64,000 nucleotides of DNA from Sphingopyxis sp. PET50 (GCF_025244705.1 NZ_CP104207.1:1922001-1986000), one strand, 5' to 3'; positions 39,817 to 49,139 are shown, counted from the stretch's first letter. Notes: a model not told the origin generated them from the letters alone. A program made the numbers and translations.

Positions 39817-42205
39817 CTAGGCTCCTGCCACGCGGACGCGCAGCGCTTCGAGCAGCGCGCCGCGGTCGTACCGATAGATGCTGTCGTCGTCGGGTCCGCT
39901 CGCGGCGACCGAGGCGCGCAGGCGGACGAGCGGGATATCGGCCGCGACGGGCGCCGCGGGTCCATCGACCAGGCACAGCTGGACGTCGGGCCGCTCGCCC
40001 TCGACGACCTCGTCGCCGCCGATCACGCGATATCCGGCGCTGCGCAGGATCGGCGCGAGGAAATTGCCTGCCCAGCCATCGGGATCGTCGGCCAGGCGGC
40101 ACAGCGGCTGGCGCCGCAGCGGCGCGGTCTGGCCCGCGCCATATTGCGCCATCAGCCAGAAGGGATCGATCAGTTCGACCGGCTGGCCGCCGATCAGCAC
40201 CACCCCGGCGATCAGGCCGGGCGCCTGCGCCGGCTGGACCGCATCGGGCAGCCGCACGATGTCGATCACCGCCTCGATCGGATAGCAGAGCACCGACCGG
40301 CCGTCGTGCAGGCGCAGCAGCTTCACCGCATCGCGCCCGCCCGGCGCGGCGGCGGCGTGGACCGGGAAGATGTCGGTGCCGATCTTGGCCTGCACCCTGC
40401 CCGCGCTTTCGAACAGCGCCGCGGCGGGAACCTCCTCGACGCGCTCGATCACCGACAGGCGAACGCCGCGCATCCGGCCCCCGACATCGCAGAACAGCAG
40501 CAGTTGCGCGGCATCGCGCGCCGCGGCGACTTCGGCCTCGGCCTCCGCATCGGCGTCATGGCTGCGCCCCGCCTCCGACGCGTCGACTCCCGCGGCGGCG
40601 AGCAGTCCCTGCACGTCGAGCAGCAGCACCGGGCGGCCATTGTCGGGCAGCGTCGTACCGGCATAAAGTCCGGTCGCCATGATGATCGGCGCGGCGGGCT
40701 TGATCACCAGTTCCTCATGATCATGGATCGCGGCGACGCTCAGCGCATAGCTATGCCCCTGCCCCGGCCGGATGAGGATGATGGCGCGGTCGTCCTGATC
40801 CTCGCTCGCGTCGATCGCCGATCCCAGCGCATGTTCGAGCCGCAGCAGCGGAAATTGCTCGCCGCGAACGGTGACCAGTTCGCCGCCGCCGACGCGGTCG
40901 ATCCGCACCGAATCGCTCATTTCCAACAGGATTTCGCGCACCGACCCGCGCGGAATCGCAAAATATTGACCGGCCGCGCGGACCATCAGGCCCGAGATGA
41001 TCGTCAGCGTCATCGGCACGCGCAGCACGATCGTCAGGCCGCGGCCCTCCTCGTTGCGCAGTTCGACGACGCCGCCGATCTTTTCGAGGTTCGCCTTGAC
41101 GATATCCATGCCGACGCCGCGCCCCGACACCGCGGTGACCTTGGCGGCGGTCGAAAAGCCGGGACGGAAGATGAGTTCGAGCTTTTCGCGCGGGGTCAGC
41201 GCCTTGGCCTCCGACGCCGTGACCACCCGCGCCGAAATCGCCTTGGCGACCAGCGCCTCCGGCGACAGCCCGCGCCCGTCGTCGCGCACCATGATCTCGA
41301 TCTGGTTGCCCGACTGGCGCGCCGACACGTCGATATGCGCGGTGACGCCCTTGCCCGCCGCGACGCGCTCGTCGAGCGGCTCGATGCCATGGTCGATCGC
41401 GTTGCGGACGATGTGGATCAGCGGGTCGCGGATATTCTCCATCATCTCGCGGTCGAGTTCGACCTCGCCCCCACTGCTTGAAAAGCGCACTTTCTTGCCG
41501 AAATCCTGCGCCAGATCGCGGACGATGCGCGGCAGCGGCGAGAAGAGCTTGTCGATGCGCTGCATCCGCATCTGGCTGACCGACTGGCGCATGCCCGCGA
41601 TCGAATCGGACAATCGGTCGAAGGAGGCGATCACCGATGCGTCGGCGCCCGATTCACGGAGCAGCCGGGCGAATTCGTTGCGCGCGAGCACGATGTCGGT
41701 GACCCCGGTCATCACGCTGTCGAGCAACGGCAAGGGCACGCGGATCGAGCGCCAGCTCTGCAGTTCGGCGTTGACCTCTTCGTCGGCCGGCGCCGGGACA
41801 GACTCAGCGGAAGCGGGTTCGGCGGCCGGGCGGTCATCGGCCATGGCGAGCGCGCCGATCACATCGCTGTCGTCGCCCTGCGGCTCCTGTCCCATGCTGC
41901 CGAGCGCGGCGCACAGGCTCGACAGCCGGTCGATGATCGCCAGCACCGCGGTAACGAGTGCGGCATTGGCGGGGCGATTGCCGCGCCGCACCTGATCGAG
42001 CGCGTCCTCGGCCGCATGCGACAAGGCGGTCACGCGCGGCAGAGAGAGGAAACCCGAGCTGCCTTTGATCGTGTGGACAAGGCGGAAAATCGCGTCGAGT
42101 TGCGCGCGATCGGCCGGGTCGGCCTCCCACGCAACGAGCGCACCGCTCGGCCTCGGCCAATATTTCGGCCGTTTCGGCCAGAAAATCGTTGAGCAGATCG
42201 TCCAT
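39817..42205 (-). CDS. cheA: Chemotaxis histidine kinase CheA with two CheW-like modules and a degenerate receiver-like end (apparent 1-base frameshift)
   Basis: 795 residues after correction. P1/HPt: LDAIFRLVHTIKGSSGF with phospho-His44. There is no clear P2. The P3 helices (about 200-270) are followed by the P4 ATPase with MENIRDPLIHIVRNAIDHGI, RDDGRGLSPEAL and VSGRGVGMDIVKANLEKIGG. The P5 CheW-like module (about 430-550) is followed by a second CheW-like stretch (QLLLFCDVGGRMRGVRLSVI to about 690) and an end with FLAPILRSAGYRVIGGDEVV that resembles a receiver without the phosphosite context. The extra base is near 42142. The start ATG at 42203-42205 begins MDDLLNDFLAETAEIL. Confidence 0.93.
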
Positions 42206-42252
42206 CACGTTGCCGGTGCGCCCCTGAATTCAGGCGGCCACCATGACGGACA

Positions 42253-42260
42253 ATGGTTAA
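42253..42260 (-). promoter_or_regulatory. CtrA-type half-site TTAACCAT between chpT and cheA
   Basis: On the minus strand TTAACCAT lies 48 bp upstream of the cheA ATG and 25 bp after the chpT stop. This octamer is the half-site used by CtrA in several alphaproteobacteria. Only one half is clear; the second TTAA of a full site is not present at the usual spacing. Confidence 0.4.
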
Positions 42261-42284
42261 CGGAGCGTTTGCCCGCCGCCGAAA

Positions 42285-42923
42285 TCAGCCGCGCAAAACG
42301 GCCCCGACGAGCAGCGAAGTCGGCGTTTCGCGCGCCAGCATCACCGTGCCGCCATTTTGCGCCGCGACCGCCTGGACGAGGATCGCGGGCGCGGTGCGCG
42401 ATGTCATGGCTGCGGCCCCCTCGCCCTCGGCCAATATGCGTTCGACATCGGCGTCGAGAAAGATGCGCTCGGCCTCGACATGCAGGGCGATCTCGATTCC
42501 GCTCCCCTGACTCTCGCATCCGATATCGAGCCGCCCGCCGCGCACCAGCGCATCGACGAGCAGCAGCGCGAGGTTGAGGATGATCTTCACCGCGGGCTTG
42601 GGCAAAGGATCGGCGCCGATCATCCAGTTGAGGTCGATCGCGCGGTCGCCGATGATCCCCTGGATCGCGGACTTGGCCTCATCGGCCGGCACCATTTCGC
42701 CGAACCCGCCCGCCGACCCGAAGGCGAGGCGGAAAAATTTGAGCTTGTTCGCCGATGTCCGCGCGCTCTGTTCGAGCAGTTCGGTGACCCGCGCGCGCAT
42801 CTCGGGATCGCGCTCGTCGGCGAGCAGTTCGAGCCCGTTGGCAAAGGCGCCCACCGGGCTCAGCAGATCGTGACACAGGCGCGAGGCCAGCATCGAGGCG
42901 AAATCGACGCGATCGTCGGACAT
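42285..42923 (-). CDS. chpT: Histidine phosphotransferase ChpT
   Basis: 212 residues. The N-terminal dimerisation helix, FASMLASRLCHDLLSPVGAF, carries the phosphorylated His18. The rest is a degenerate HATPase-like fold (KPAVKIILNLALLLVDALVR, GTVMLARETPTSLLVGAVL). ChpT passes phosphate from CckA to CtrA and CpdR. It is followed by cheA in the same direction after 79 bp, forming the head of the chemotaxis cluster. The frame is intact. Confidence 0.94.
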   Translation of the reverse strand: MSDDRVDFASMLASRLCHDLLSPVGAFANGLELLADERDPEMRARVTELLEQSARTSANKLKFFRLAFGSAGGFGEMVPADEAKSAIQGIIGDRAIDLNWMIGADPLPKPAVKIILNLALLLVDALVRGGRLDIGCESQGSGIEIALHVEAERIFLDADVERILAEGEGAAAMTSRTAPAILVQAVAAQNGGTVMLARETPTSLLVGAVLRG

Positions 42924-43069
42924 GGATGGTAAAGCTCCCCGCGAAGCCGGCAGTTTCCGGCCGGCGACGCTGTTAGGGCAGGCGCCCCCCGATGGGCAAG
43001 AGCGATCCGGTCTCTTCTTGGGCCATGCGTGGGTTGGTCGGCAGATTTCGGGCGGTTGCGGTCATTTAT

Positions 43070-43180
43070 CTCCCCTCCCTGCAAGGGAGGGGCTGGGGGT
43101 GGCCGCCGAAGGCGGCGCTCTTCCTTCTTGCTCGCTGCGCTCGCTACCCACCCCTAACCCCTCCCTAAAAGGGAGGGGAA
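43070..43180. repeat. Palindromic repeat, divergent family A copy
   Basis: Arms TCTCCCCTCCCTGCAAGGGA and CCCTCCCTAAAAGGGAGGGG, with GGGGGTGGC and CCACCCCTAACCCC inside, enclose a different core that contains GCTCGCTGCGCTCGCTACC. It lies in the 319-bp gap between divergent chpT and rluD (42924-43242). The remaining sequence there must hold both promoters, but I cannot place them. Confidence 0.75.
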
Positions 43181-43242
43181 TGACGGCTATCCACCCCATA
43201 GCCGACCTTGAATTTCAAGGCCGCAAGCCCATATCCCAACCA

Positions 43243-44196
43243 ATGCAGGGGGATGACGAAGTCTTGACCGTGGCGCTTGGCGACAGTGCCGCCGGGCTGC
43301 GCCTCGACCGGGCGCTGGCCGAGGCTTTGCCCGATCTGTCGCGCGAACGGCTGAAGTCGCTGATCAAGGGCGGCCGCGTCAGCGACGCCAGGGGCACGAC
43401 CCTTTGGGATCCGTCGGCGAAGGCCCCGGCCGCAACGCTGGAACTGCGCCTGCCCAAGCCCGCTCCCGCGCACAATGTCGCGCAGGACCTGGACCTTGTC
43501 ATCGCCTATGAGGACGAACATCTGATCGTCGTCGACAAGCCGTACGGCCTCGTCGTCCATCCGGCCGCCGGCAATCTCGACGGCACGCTGGTGAACGCCC
43601 TGCTCCACCATTGCGCCGGCCAGCTTTCGGGCGTCGGCGGCGTCGCGCGTCCGGGCATCGTCCACCGCATCGACAAGGACACCAGCGGGCTGATCGTCGC
43701 CGCCAAGCACGACAAGGCGCACGAGGGCCTTGCGAAGCAATTCGCCGCGCACAGCATCGACCGCCGCTATCTGGCGCTCGCCACCGGGCGCCCGATCCCC
43801 GCGAACGGCACGATCAACGCCGCGCTCGGCCGCTCGGCGACCAACCGCAAGAAGATGGCGGTGGTCGCGACAGGCCGCGGGAAACATGCGGTGACGCACT
43901 ACCGCACGGTCGAACCGCTGCAGGGCGCGACGCTGATCGAATGCCGGCTGGAGACCGGCCGCACGCATCAGGTCCGCGTCCATATGGCGCATATCGGCCA
44001 CCCGCTCGTCGGCGATCCGGTCTATGGCCGCGCCAAAAAGCCGCTGTCGGACGTGCTGAAAGGCCGGAATTTCGTGCGCCAGGCATTGCACGCCGCCCAT
44101 TTGGGCTTTATTCATCCGGTGACCGGTAACGTCATCGCGCTCGACAGCGAACTCCCTACGGATATGCGGGAACTGATCGACAAATTGCGCGTTTAG
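43243..44196 (+). CDS. rluD: 23S rRNA pseudouridine synthase RluD
   Basis: 317 residues from the ATG at 43243, choosing the start where the S4 domain begins (AAGLRLDRALAEALPDLSRE, RLKSLIKGGRVSDARG). The catalytic domain has LIVVDKPYGLVVHPAAG, GIVHRIDKDTSGLIV with the catalytic Asp144, and ECRLETGRTHQVRVHMAHIG. The upstream in-frame extension runs through a repeat and is rejected. It modifies three uridines of helix 69 in 23S rRNA. It lies upstream of rpoH in the same direction with a promoter in between. Confidence 0.93.
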   Translation: MQGDDEVLTVALGDSAAGLRLDRALAEALPDLSRERLKSLIKGGRVSDARGTTLWDPSAKAPAATLELRLPKPAPAHNVAQDLDLVIAYEDEHLIVVDKPYGLVVHPAAGNLDGTLVNALLHHCAGQLSGVGGVARPGIVHRIDKDTSGLIVAAKHDKAHEGLAKQFAAHSIDRRYLALATGRPIPANGTINAALGRSATNRKKMAVVATGRGKHAVTHYRTVEPLQGATLIECRLETGRTHQVRVHMAHIGHPLVGDPVYGRAKKPLSDVLKGRNFVRQALHAAHLGFIHPVTGNVIALDSELPTDMRELIDKLRV

Positions 44197-44216
44197 GTTT
44201 CGAATAAAAATCTATT

Positions 44217-44245
44217 TTGACCGCGCGATCCAACCGCGGCATCAT
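44217..44245 (+). promoter_or_regulatory. Candidate sigma-70 promoter for rpoH
   Basis: TTGACC (44217-44222), 17 bp, CATCAT (44240-44245), ending 30 bp before the rpoH ATG. The -35 matches five of six positions and the -10 four of six. It is preceded by an AT-rich run. Confidence 0.5.
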
Positions 44246-44275
44246 GGTTCAAGGATTTAGGGAAGACGCTCTCCA

Positions 44276-45180
44276 ATGACCAACAAAAGCAATGTTCCCG
44301 CGACGGTGCTTGGCGCTAGGCGGCGAAGCCAGCCTCAACCGCTACCTGTCCGAAATTCGCAAATTCCCGCTGCTCACGCCCGAGCAGGAGTTCATGCTCG
44401 CCAAGCGTTTCCAGGAACATGGCGACAATGAAGCCGCGGCGCAGCTCGTCACCAGCCACCTGCGGCTCGTGGCCAAGATCGCCATGGGCTATCGCGGCTA
44501 TGGCCTGCCGGTCAGCGAGCTGATCAGCGAAGGCAATATCGGCCTGATGCAGGGGGTGAAGAAATTCGACCCCGATCGCGGCTTCCGCCTCGCCACCTAT
44601 GCGATGTGGTGGATTCTGCGCCTCGATCCAGGAATTCATCCTCCGCTCGTGGAGCCTCGTGAAGATGGGTACCACCGCGGCGCAGAAGAAGCTGTTCTTC
44701 AACCTCCGCCGGATGAAGAACAACCTCGAGGCGTTCGAGGACGGCGACCTGTCGCCCGAACATGTCGCCAAGATCGCGACCGACCTCGGCGTGACCGAGG
44801 ACGAGGTGGTCAGCATGAACCGCCGCATGGCGATGGGCGGCGACACCTCGCTCAACGTGCCGATGGGCGAGGATGGCGACAGCCAGTGGCAGGATCTGCT
44901 CGGCGACGAAGGCCCGCTGCAGGACGAGCGCGTCGCCGAAGCGCAGGAGCGCGACGTGCGGCACGAACTGCTGACCGAAGCGCTGGCGACGCTCAACGAG
45001 CGCGAACGCCACATCCTGACCGAACGCCGCCTGACCGACGATCCCAAGACGCTCGAGGATCTGAGCCAGGTCTATGACGTCAGCCGCGAACGCGTCCGCC
45101 AGATCGAGGTGCGCGCGTTCGAGAAGCTGCAAAAGGCGATGCTGAAGCTGGCGGGCGACCGGCGGCTGGTCGGGGCCTGA
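44276..45180 (+). CDS. rpoH: RNA polymerase sigma-32 factor RpoH (two apparent frameshifts)
   Basis: 300 residues after correction. Region 1.2/2: ASLNRYLSEIRKFPLLTPEQ, SHLRLVAKIAMGYRGYGLPV and FRLATYAMWWIRASIQEFIL. The RpoH box, LRSWSLVKMGTTAAQKKLFF, distinguishes heat-shock sigma factors. Region 4: LNERERHILTERRLTDDPKT and YDVSRERVRQIEVRAFEKLQ. One extra base near 44312 and one extra T near 44617 put the start, middle and end in three frames. Single-base corrections give a normal RpoH starting MTNKSNVPA. It directs transcription of heat-shock genes. Confidence 0.94.
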
Positions 45181-45241
45181 CGACACACGGGGGCCGATGG
45201 GGCGACACCCGCCGGATTTTCCGGCCGAAGGAGTGTGTGCC

Positions 45242-45628
45242 ATGCGTATTCCGATTCTCGCAACAGCGGCTCTCGCCATCGCCCTGCCCGTCACCGCCGC
45301 CGAAAATCCGGCGAAGGTAACGGTGACGCTGGCCAATTTCAGCTACACGCCGGCCGACCTTCATCTTCATGCCGGCCACAGCGTGACGATCCATTTCGTC
45401 AACGAAGGATCCGGCGGCCATGACTTTACCGCCGCCGAGTTTTTCGCCGCCGCGACGATGGACGCCGCGAACCGCGCCCATGTCGGCGGCACCAAGGGCC
45501 GCGTCTCGCTCACCAAGGGCGAAAGCGCCGATGTAACGCTGGTCCCGAAAGCCGGAACCTACAAGGTCCATTGCTCGCATTTCGGCCACACCGCGCTCGG
45601 GATGACGGGCAAGATCATCGTCGATTGA
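45242..45628 (+). CDS. Secreted type 1 copper protein (cupredoxin)
   Basis: 128 residues with a signal peptide (about 1-20, ending VTAAE) and a strong ribosome site, GAAGGAG, before the ATG. The copper ligands are placed as in plastocyanin-like cupredoxins: His60 in GSGGHDFTA, then Cys111, His116 and Met121 in YKVHCSHFGHTALGMTG. It should carry electrons in the periplasm, with an unknown partner. It is 61 bp after rpoH and 48 bp before mtgA; whether it shares their transcript is unclear. Confidence 0.87.
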   Translation: MRIPILATAALAIALPVTAAENPAKVTVTLANFSYTPADLHLHAGHSVTIHFVNEGSGGHDFTAAEFFAAATMDAANRAHVGGTKGRVSLTKGESADVTLVPKAGTYKVHCSHFGHTALGMTGKIIVD

Positions 45629-45676
45629 GGTCAAACAGCTGCTTGCCTCACCGGGGTGAGCGACTAATTTGCCCGC

Positions 45677-46384
45677 ATGGCAACCAAGTCCCGCGCGACG
45701 AAGCGCAAGCTCCCCTGGTATCTGCGGCCGTTCAAATGGCTGCTGTGGTTCGTGATCGTCTCGGTCGTCTGGGTGCTGATCTATGCGGTGGTGCCGCCGC
45801 CGGTGACGGTCACGATGCTGACCGACGGCAACGGCATTACCAAGGATTGGGAGAGCCTGTCGAACATCGACCGCAACATGGTGCGCGCCGCGATCGCGGC
45901 CGAGGACGGCAAATTCTGCAGCCACGACGGTTTCGACCGCGACGCGATCGAGGATGCGATCGAGCGCAACGCCAGGGGCAAGCGCCTGCGCGGCGGCTCG
46001 ACGATCAGCCAGCAAACCGCGAAGAACGTCTTCCTGTGGCAGGGCAGCGGCTGGACACGCTACGTCCGCAAAGTCCCCGAAATCTGGTTTACCTTCCTGA
46101 TCGAAAAAATCTGGGGCAAGCGGCGGATCATGGAGGTCTATCTCAACGTCGCCGAGACCGGGCTCGGCACCTATGGCGTCGAGGCGGGGGCGCAGCGCTA
46201 TTTCAAGCACGGCGCAAGCCTACTGACCCCGATCGAGGCCGCGCGTATCGCCGCGATCCTGCCCTTGCCCAAGAAGCGCGAAGCGATCAGCCCATCGGGC
46301 TTCACCCGGCGTTACGGCAACACGATCCGCGCGCGGATAGGGGTCGTCGGGCGCGATGGGCTGGATGCGTGTATTTATAAATAG
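45677..46384 (+). CDS. mtgA: Monofunctional biosynthetic peptidoglycan transglycosylase MtgA
   Basis: 235 residues: a basic cytoplasmic end, one membrane helix (about 20-40) and a GT51 domain. The GT51 motifs are AAIAAEDGKFCSHDGFD with the catalytic Glu76, RGGSTISQQTAKNVFLW, KRRIMEVYLNVAETGLGTYG and PIEAARIAAILPLPKKREA. It polymerises lipid II into glycan strands on the periplasmic face and has no transpeptidase domain, which separates it from class A PBPs. Confidence 0.95.
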   Translation: MATKSRATKRKLPWYLRPFKWLLWFVIVSVVWVLIYAVVPPPVTVTMLTDGNGITKDWESLSNIDRNMVRAAIAAEDGKFCSHDGFDRDAIEDAIERNARGKRLRGGSTISQQTAKNVFLWQGSGWTRYVRKVPEIWFTFLIEKIWGKRRIMEVYLNVAETGLGTYGVEAGAQRYFKHGASLLTPIEAARIAAILPLPKKREAISPSGFTRRYGNTIRARIGVVGRDGLDACIYK

Positions 46385-46429
46385 GGGCCGCTTTGGGGTG
46401 GAGAGCGGAGGTTCGAGGAATAGGCTGGT

Positions 46430-46548
46430 CTCCCCTCCCGCAAGCGGGAGGGGCAGTGAGACTTACGAACTTGTTCGTTAGTCGCAGCGGGGTGGGCCAT
46501 GGCAATGTCGCTGCCCACCCCCAACCCCTCCCGCCTGCGGGAGGGGAG
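46430..46548. repeat. Long palindromic repeat, family A copy 3
   Basis: Almost identical to copy 1, including GAGACTTACGAACTTGTTCG and the outer GGGAGGGGAG arms. Flanks carry GAGCGGAGGTTCG and CAAAGGTCCGCC, weaker versions of the terminal inverted repeat seen in copy 2. It lies between convergent mtgA and the J-domain gene. Confidence 0.85.
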
Positions 46549-46568
46549 AACAAAGGTCCGCCGCCGCC

Positions 46569-47114
46569 CTACGCCGGCTTCCAGCTCTTCCGGTCTTCGG
46601 CCTGTTTCAGCACCTCGAACGCCGCCTGCCCAGCGGTGAAGCGCTTGGCCGCCTCGGCGTCGCCCGGCTTCACATCGGGATGGCATTCCTTCGCATAGGC
46701 ACGCCACGCCTTTTTCGTCGCGTCGAAATCGGCGTCGGGGTCCAGCCCCAGCACCTCGAGCGCGCGCATCTCGTCGGCGCTGCGGCTGCCGTCGCCCGAG
46801 CCGCCCCAGGCATAATGCTGCGCGCGGGCATAGCTGCGCGCGCCGCGTGCTTCCTCCGCGGCGCGGGCGGCGGCGTCCTCGGCGGACAGGCCTTCGAAAT
46901 AGTCCCAGCCGCGATTATATTCGGCGGCGTGCGCCTCGCAGAAATACCAGCGGTCGGGGCTGTTCGGCGATTTGGGCGCGGGGCAGTTGCCCGGCTCGGT
47001 GCAGCCGTGGCGGTCGCAGAGCCGCACCTGCTGCGCTTCGCGCGACGACCCATAGGGTCGCCAGCGGGGGAAACCCCAGTCGTCGGATCGCTTCGCGCGG
47101 CTCATCCATCCCAT
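46569..47114 (-). CDS. J-domain protein
   Basis: 181 residues. The C-terminal J domain (about 115-175) reads MRALEVLGLDPDADFDATKK, AWRAYAKECHPDVKPGDAEA with the essential HPD tripeptide, then KRFTAGQAAFEVLKQAEDRK. The N-terminal half has two CxxxC-like pairs (RLCDRHGCTEPGNCPAPK, WYFCEAHAAEY) that may bind a metal. It would stimulate DnaK for particular clients. This domain order (Cys-rich head, C-terminal J) is typical of a short family in sphingomonads and related alphaproteobacteria. Start ATG at 47112, or 47103. Confidence 0.87.
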   Translation of the reverse strand: MGWMSRAKRSDDWGFPRWRPYGSSREAQQVRLCDRHGCTEPGNCPAPKSPNSPDRWYFCEAHAAEYNRGWDYFEGLSAEDAAARAAEEARGARSYARAQHYAWGGSGDGSRSADEMRALEVLGLDPDADFDATKKAWRAYAKECHPDVKPGDAEAAKRFTAGQAAFEVLKQAEDRKSWKPA

Positions 47115-47265
47115 GTAGCGATTGGGGGCGGAGATGGCTAGCCGAGCTTAGCCGAATACCGCCGAAAAAAGCGCTTTCCTAAAATATCCGGCCATGCCAG
47201 CCTTGTGCTTCGGCTCTTTGCGATCGTCGATATTCCCGAACGATTCCGCCCGCTCGCTCGAAGGC

Positions 47266-47324
47266 CTTAAAGCGACAAAGGAGACAATTTCGGCGCGTGC
47301 GACCGTATATTTTGTCGCTTTAAG
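47266..47324. repeat. Perfect 14-bp inverted repeat in the ppk2/J-domain gap
   Basis: CTTAAAGCGACAAA (47266-47279) and its exact inverse TTTGTCGCTTTAAG (47311-47324) are 31 bp apart, in a patch richer in A and T than its surroundings. The inner edge of the right arm is preceded by GTATAT. It starts three bases after the ppk2 stop (minus strand). It could be a terminator, an operator or a binding site. Confidence 0.85.
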
Positions 47325-47327
47325 CCA

Positions 47328-48113
47328 TCAATCTTTCGGCGCGTAACCGAACGCCTTCTGCGCCAGCTTGACCGTCGCGGGGTCGCGTTCGGGCGGCGTC
47401 ATCGGCACCGCCGCCTCCAACGTGTCGGCGATATGCGTCAGCGCCGCGATGCGCCCCGCCTTCTTGTTGTTGCCGTCGATCACTTTCCACGGCGCCCAGC
47501 GCGTATTGGTCTGCGCGAACATGTCGTGCATCGCGGCCAGATAATCGGCACGCTTGGCGCGGTTCCGATAATCCTCGGCGCCGGTCTTCCAGCGTTTCCA
47601 CGGATCGTCGAGCCGGTCGGCGAAGCGCTTGTCCTGTTCGGCCTGCGTGATGTGGATGAACAGCTTGACCAGATTCGTCCCGCTGCCGGTGAGTTGTGCC
47701 TCGAACTCGTTGATCTCGTCATAGCCCTTGCGCCACTCGCCCTCGCTCGCATAGCCTTCGACGCGCTCGACAAGGACGCGGCCGTACCAGCTGCGGTCGA
47801 AGACCGCGATTTCGCGGTTGCCGGGCAGCCGCTTCCAGAAGCGCCACAGGAAATGCCGCGCCTTTTCCTCTTCATTCGGGGCCGCGATCGGCCACACTTC
47901 GAAATAGCGCGGGTCGAGCATCGCGGTCAGCCGGGTGATGACCCCGCCCTTTCCCGCCGCGTCCCAGCCTTCGAACATGATGACGCTGCGCTGGCCGTGC
48001 GTGATATGCGCCGCCTGGATGCGTTCGAGCCGCTGCTGGAGCGCGTACAGATCGTCGCTATAGTTGCCGCCATATTTGGCGCCGGATTCGAAGTCGGACA
48101 GGTCTATGGTCAT
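47328..48113 (-). CDS. ppk2: Polyphosphate kinase 2 family protein
   Basis: 261 residues. Walker A VIMFEGWDAAGKGGVITRL (Lys55) and Walker B AVFDRSWYGRVLVERVEG are the family hallmarks, followed by KLFIHITQAEQDKRFADRLD and the lid region DDPWKRWKTGAEDYRN. PPK2 enzymes phosphorylate nucleoside mono- or diphosphates with polyphosphate. Class I (NDP) versus class II/III (NMP) cannot be decided reliably from motifs alone. It is a single gene with a 14-bp perfect inverted repeat right after its stop. It complements ppk1 and ppx 8 kb away. Confidence 0.92.
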   Translation of the reverse strand: MTIDLSDFESGAKYGGNYSDDLYALQQRLERIQAAHITHGQRSVIMFEGWDAAGKGGVITRLTAMLDPRYFEVWPIAAPNEEEKARHFLWRFWKRLPGNREIAVFDRSWYGRVLVERVEGYASEGEWRKGYDEINEFEAQLTGSGTNLVKLFIHITQAEQDKRFADRLDDPWKRWKTGAEDYRNRAKRADYLAAMHDMFAQTNTRWAPWKVIDGNNKKAGRIAALTHIADTLEAAVPMTPPERDPATVKLAQKAFGYAPKD

Positions 48114-48197
48114 GCCGCATGCCCTAGCGCAGGCCGGCGTGCGATACCAAGCCCGGCTTTGCGCTGTCGCGCTTTGGCACAGCGGCGCGTCGGTGCC

Positions 48198-49139
48198 TTA
48201 CTCGTAGCCCATCAGCACCTTGCGCGCCTGCCACGCGGCCAGCGCGCGGCGATGACCGCCGATGCGCGCGAGCGCGGCAGGAATCTCGCGGCTTTTCGAT
48301 CCCAGCCGCTGCGCCTGCCCGAACCAGTCGACCGCCGCATCGAAATCGCGCCGCGCTTCGGCGCACAGGCCCAGGTTGAAGGCGAGTGCCGCGGTCGGCT
48401 CGGCGCTGCGGCCGATCGCCGCCCAGCTGTCGCACGCCCCCGCTTCGTCGCTCTTGGTCTGGCGGATCGCCGCCTTGAACGCCTCCGCCGCATCCTTGGG
48501 CAGGCCCTTGCGATTCTCGTCGACGCGCACCTCGATCCGGTAGCCGCTGGGCGCCAGATCGCCGCGCAGGCGCGCCGCCTCGTTGCGCAGCACCGTCGCG
48601 ACGAATTCCTCGACGCTGCGGCTCGCCTTGCGGTCGGGGCACCATGTCTGTTCGTCGCGTACCGATTGCGGCCAGCTATGGCGGATCGTCCCGTCGCCCA
48701 TGGCGACAAGCCGGATATTGCTGTTCACCGTCGCGACGCGGCGCCGGCACCTGATATCGACTTCGACCTCCTTCAGACACTTCTTGTCGTCGGCAGGGTC
48801 CTTCTCCTCGCAGCGTGTCCGCTTTTCGGTCACCGGCGTTTCATCGACAGCGACCCGCACATTGCCGGTGATCAGCCCGTCGACGGGCACCCCCGATTCG
48901 GGCGCGACGATGCGGAACCAGGGGCGTCCACCGAACTGCGCCGCGCCGAGTTCGCTCTCGACCATGTCGGACAGCGCAGGACCATCGGGGCCCTCGAACC
49001 GCTGCACCGCGATGCTGGCGAGATCGTTCGCGACCGCACGGCCGGGCGGATTGCTGCCGCTGATCGTCAGCACCTCCGCCGCGGCGGGCGAAGCGCCCGC
49101 CAGCAGGACAACCGCAATCATCGCCCGGACCTTGCCCAT
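48198..49139 (-). CDS. Secreted protein with CsgG/LpoB-like start and TPR-like end, unknown function
   Basis: 313 residues from the ATG at 49137-49139, which follows GGGGGGCAG and starts the signal peptide (MGKVRAMIAVVLLAGASPAA). The stretch IAVQRFEGPDGPALSDMVES, then LGAAQFGGRPWFRIV, looks like the start of CsgG/LpoB-type proteins, but this is a weak pattern. Four cysteines (RCEEKDPADDKKCLKE, DIRCRRR, TWCPDR) suggest disulfides. The C-terminal 80 residues, AALAFNLGLCAEARRDFDAA and VDWFGQAQRLGSKSREIPAA, form TPR-like helices. It is alone between the hydrolase and ppk2, with no partner gene obvious. Confidence 0.7.
   Translation of the reverse strand: MGKVRAMIAVVLLAGASPAAAEVLTISGSNPPGRAVANDLASIAVQRFEGPDGPALSDMVESELGAAQFGGRPWFRIVAPESGVPVDGLITGNVRVAVDETPVTEKRTRCEEKDPADDKKCLKEVEVDIRCRRRVATVNSNIRLVAMGDGTIRHSWPQSVRDEQTWCPDRKASRSVEEFVATVLRNEAARLRGDLAPSGYRIEVRVDENRKGLPKDAAEAFKAAIRQTKSDEAGACDSWAAIGRSAEPTAALAFNLGLCAEARRDFDAAVDWFGQAQRLGSKSREIPAALARIGGHRRALAAWQARKVLMGYE

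Noticed and set aside
44276-45180. Programmed ribosomal frameshifting in rpoH or other broken genes
   Set aside because: No slippery heptamers with downstream structure were seen at the breaks, and the breaks hit many unrelated families.
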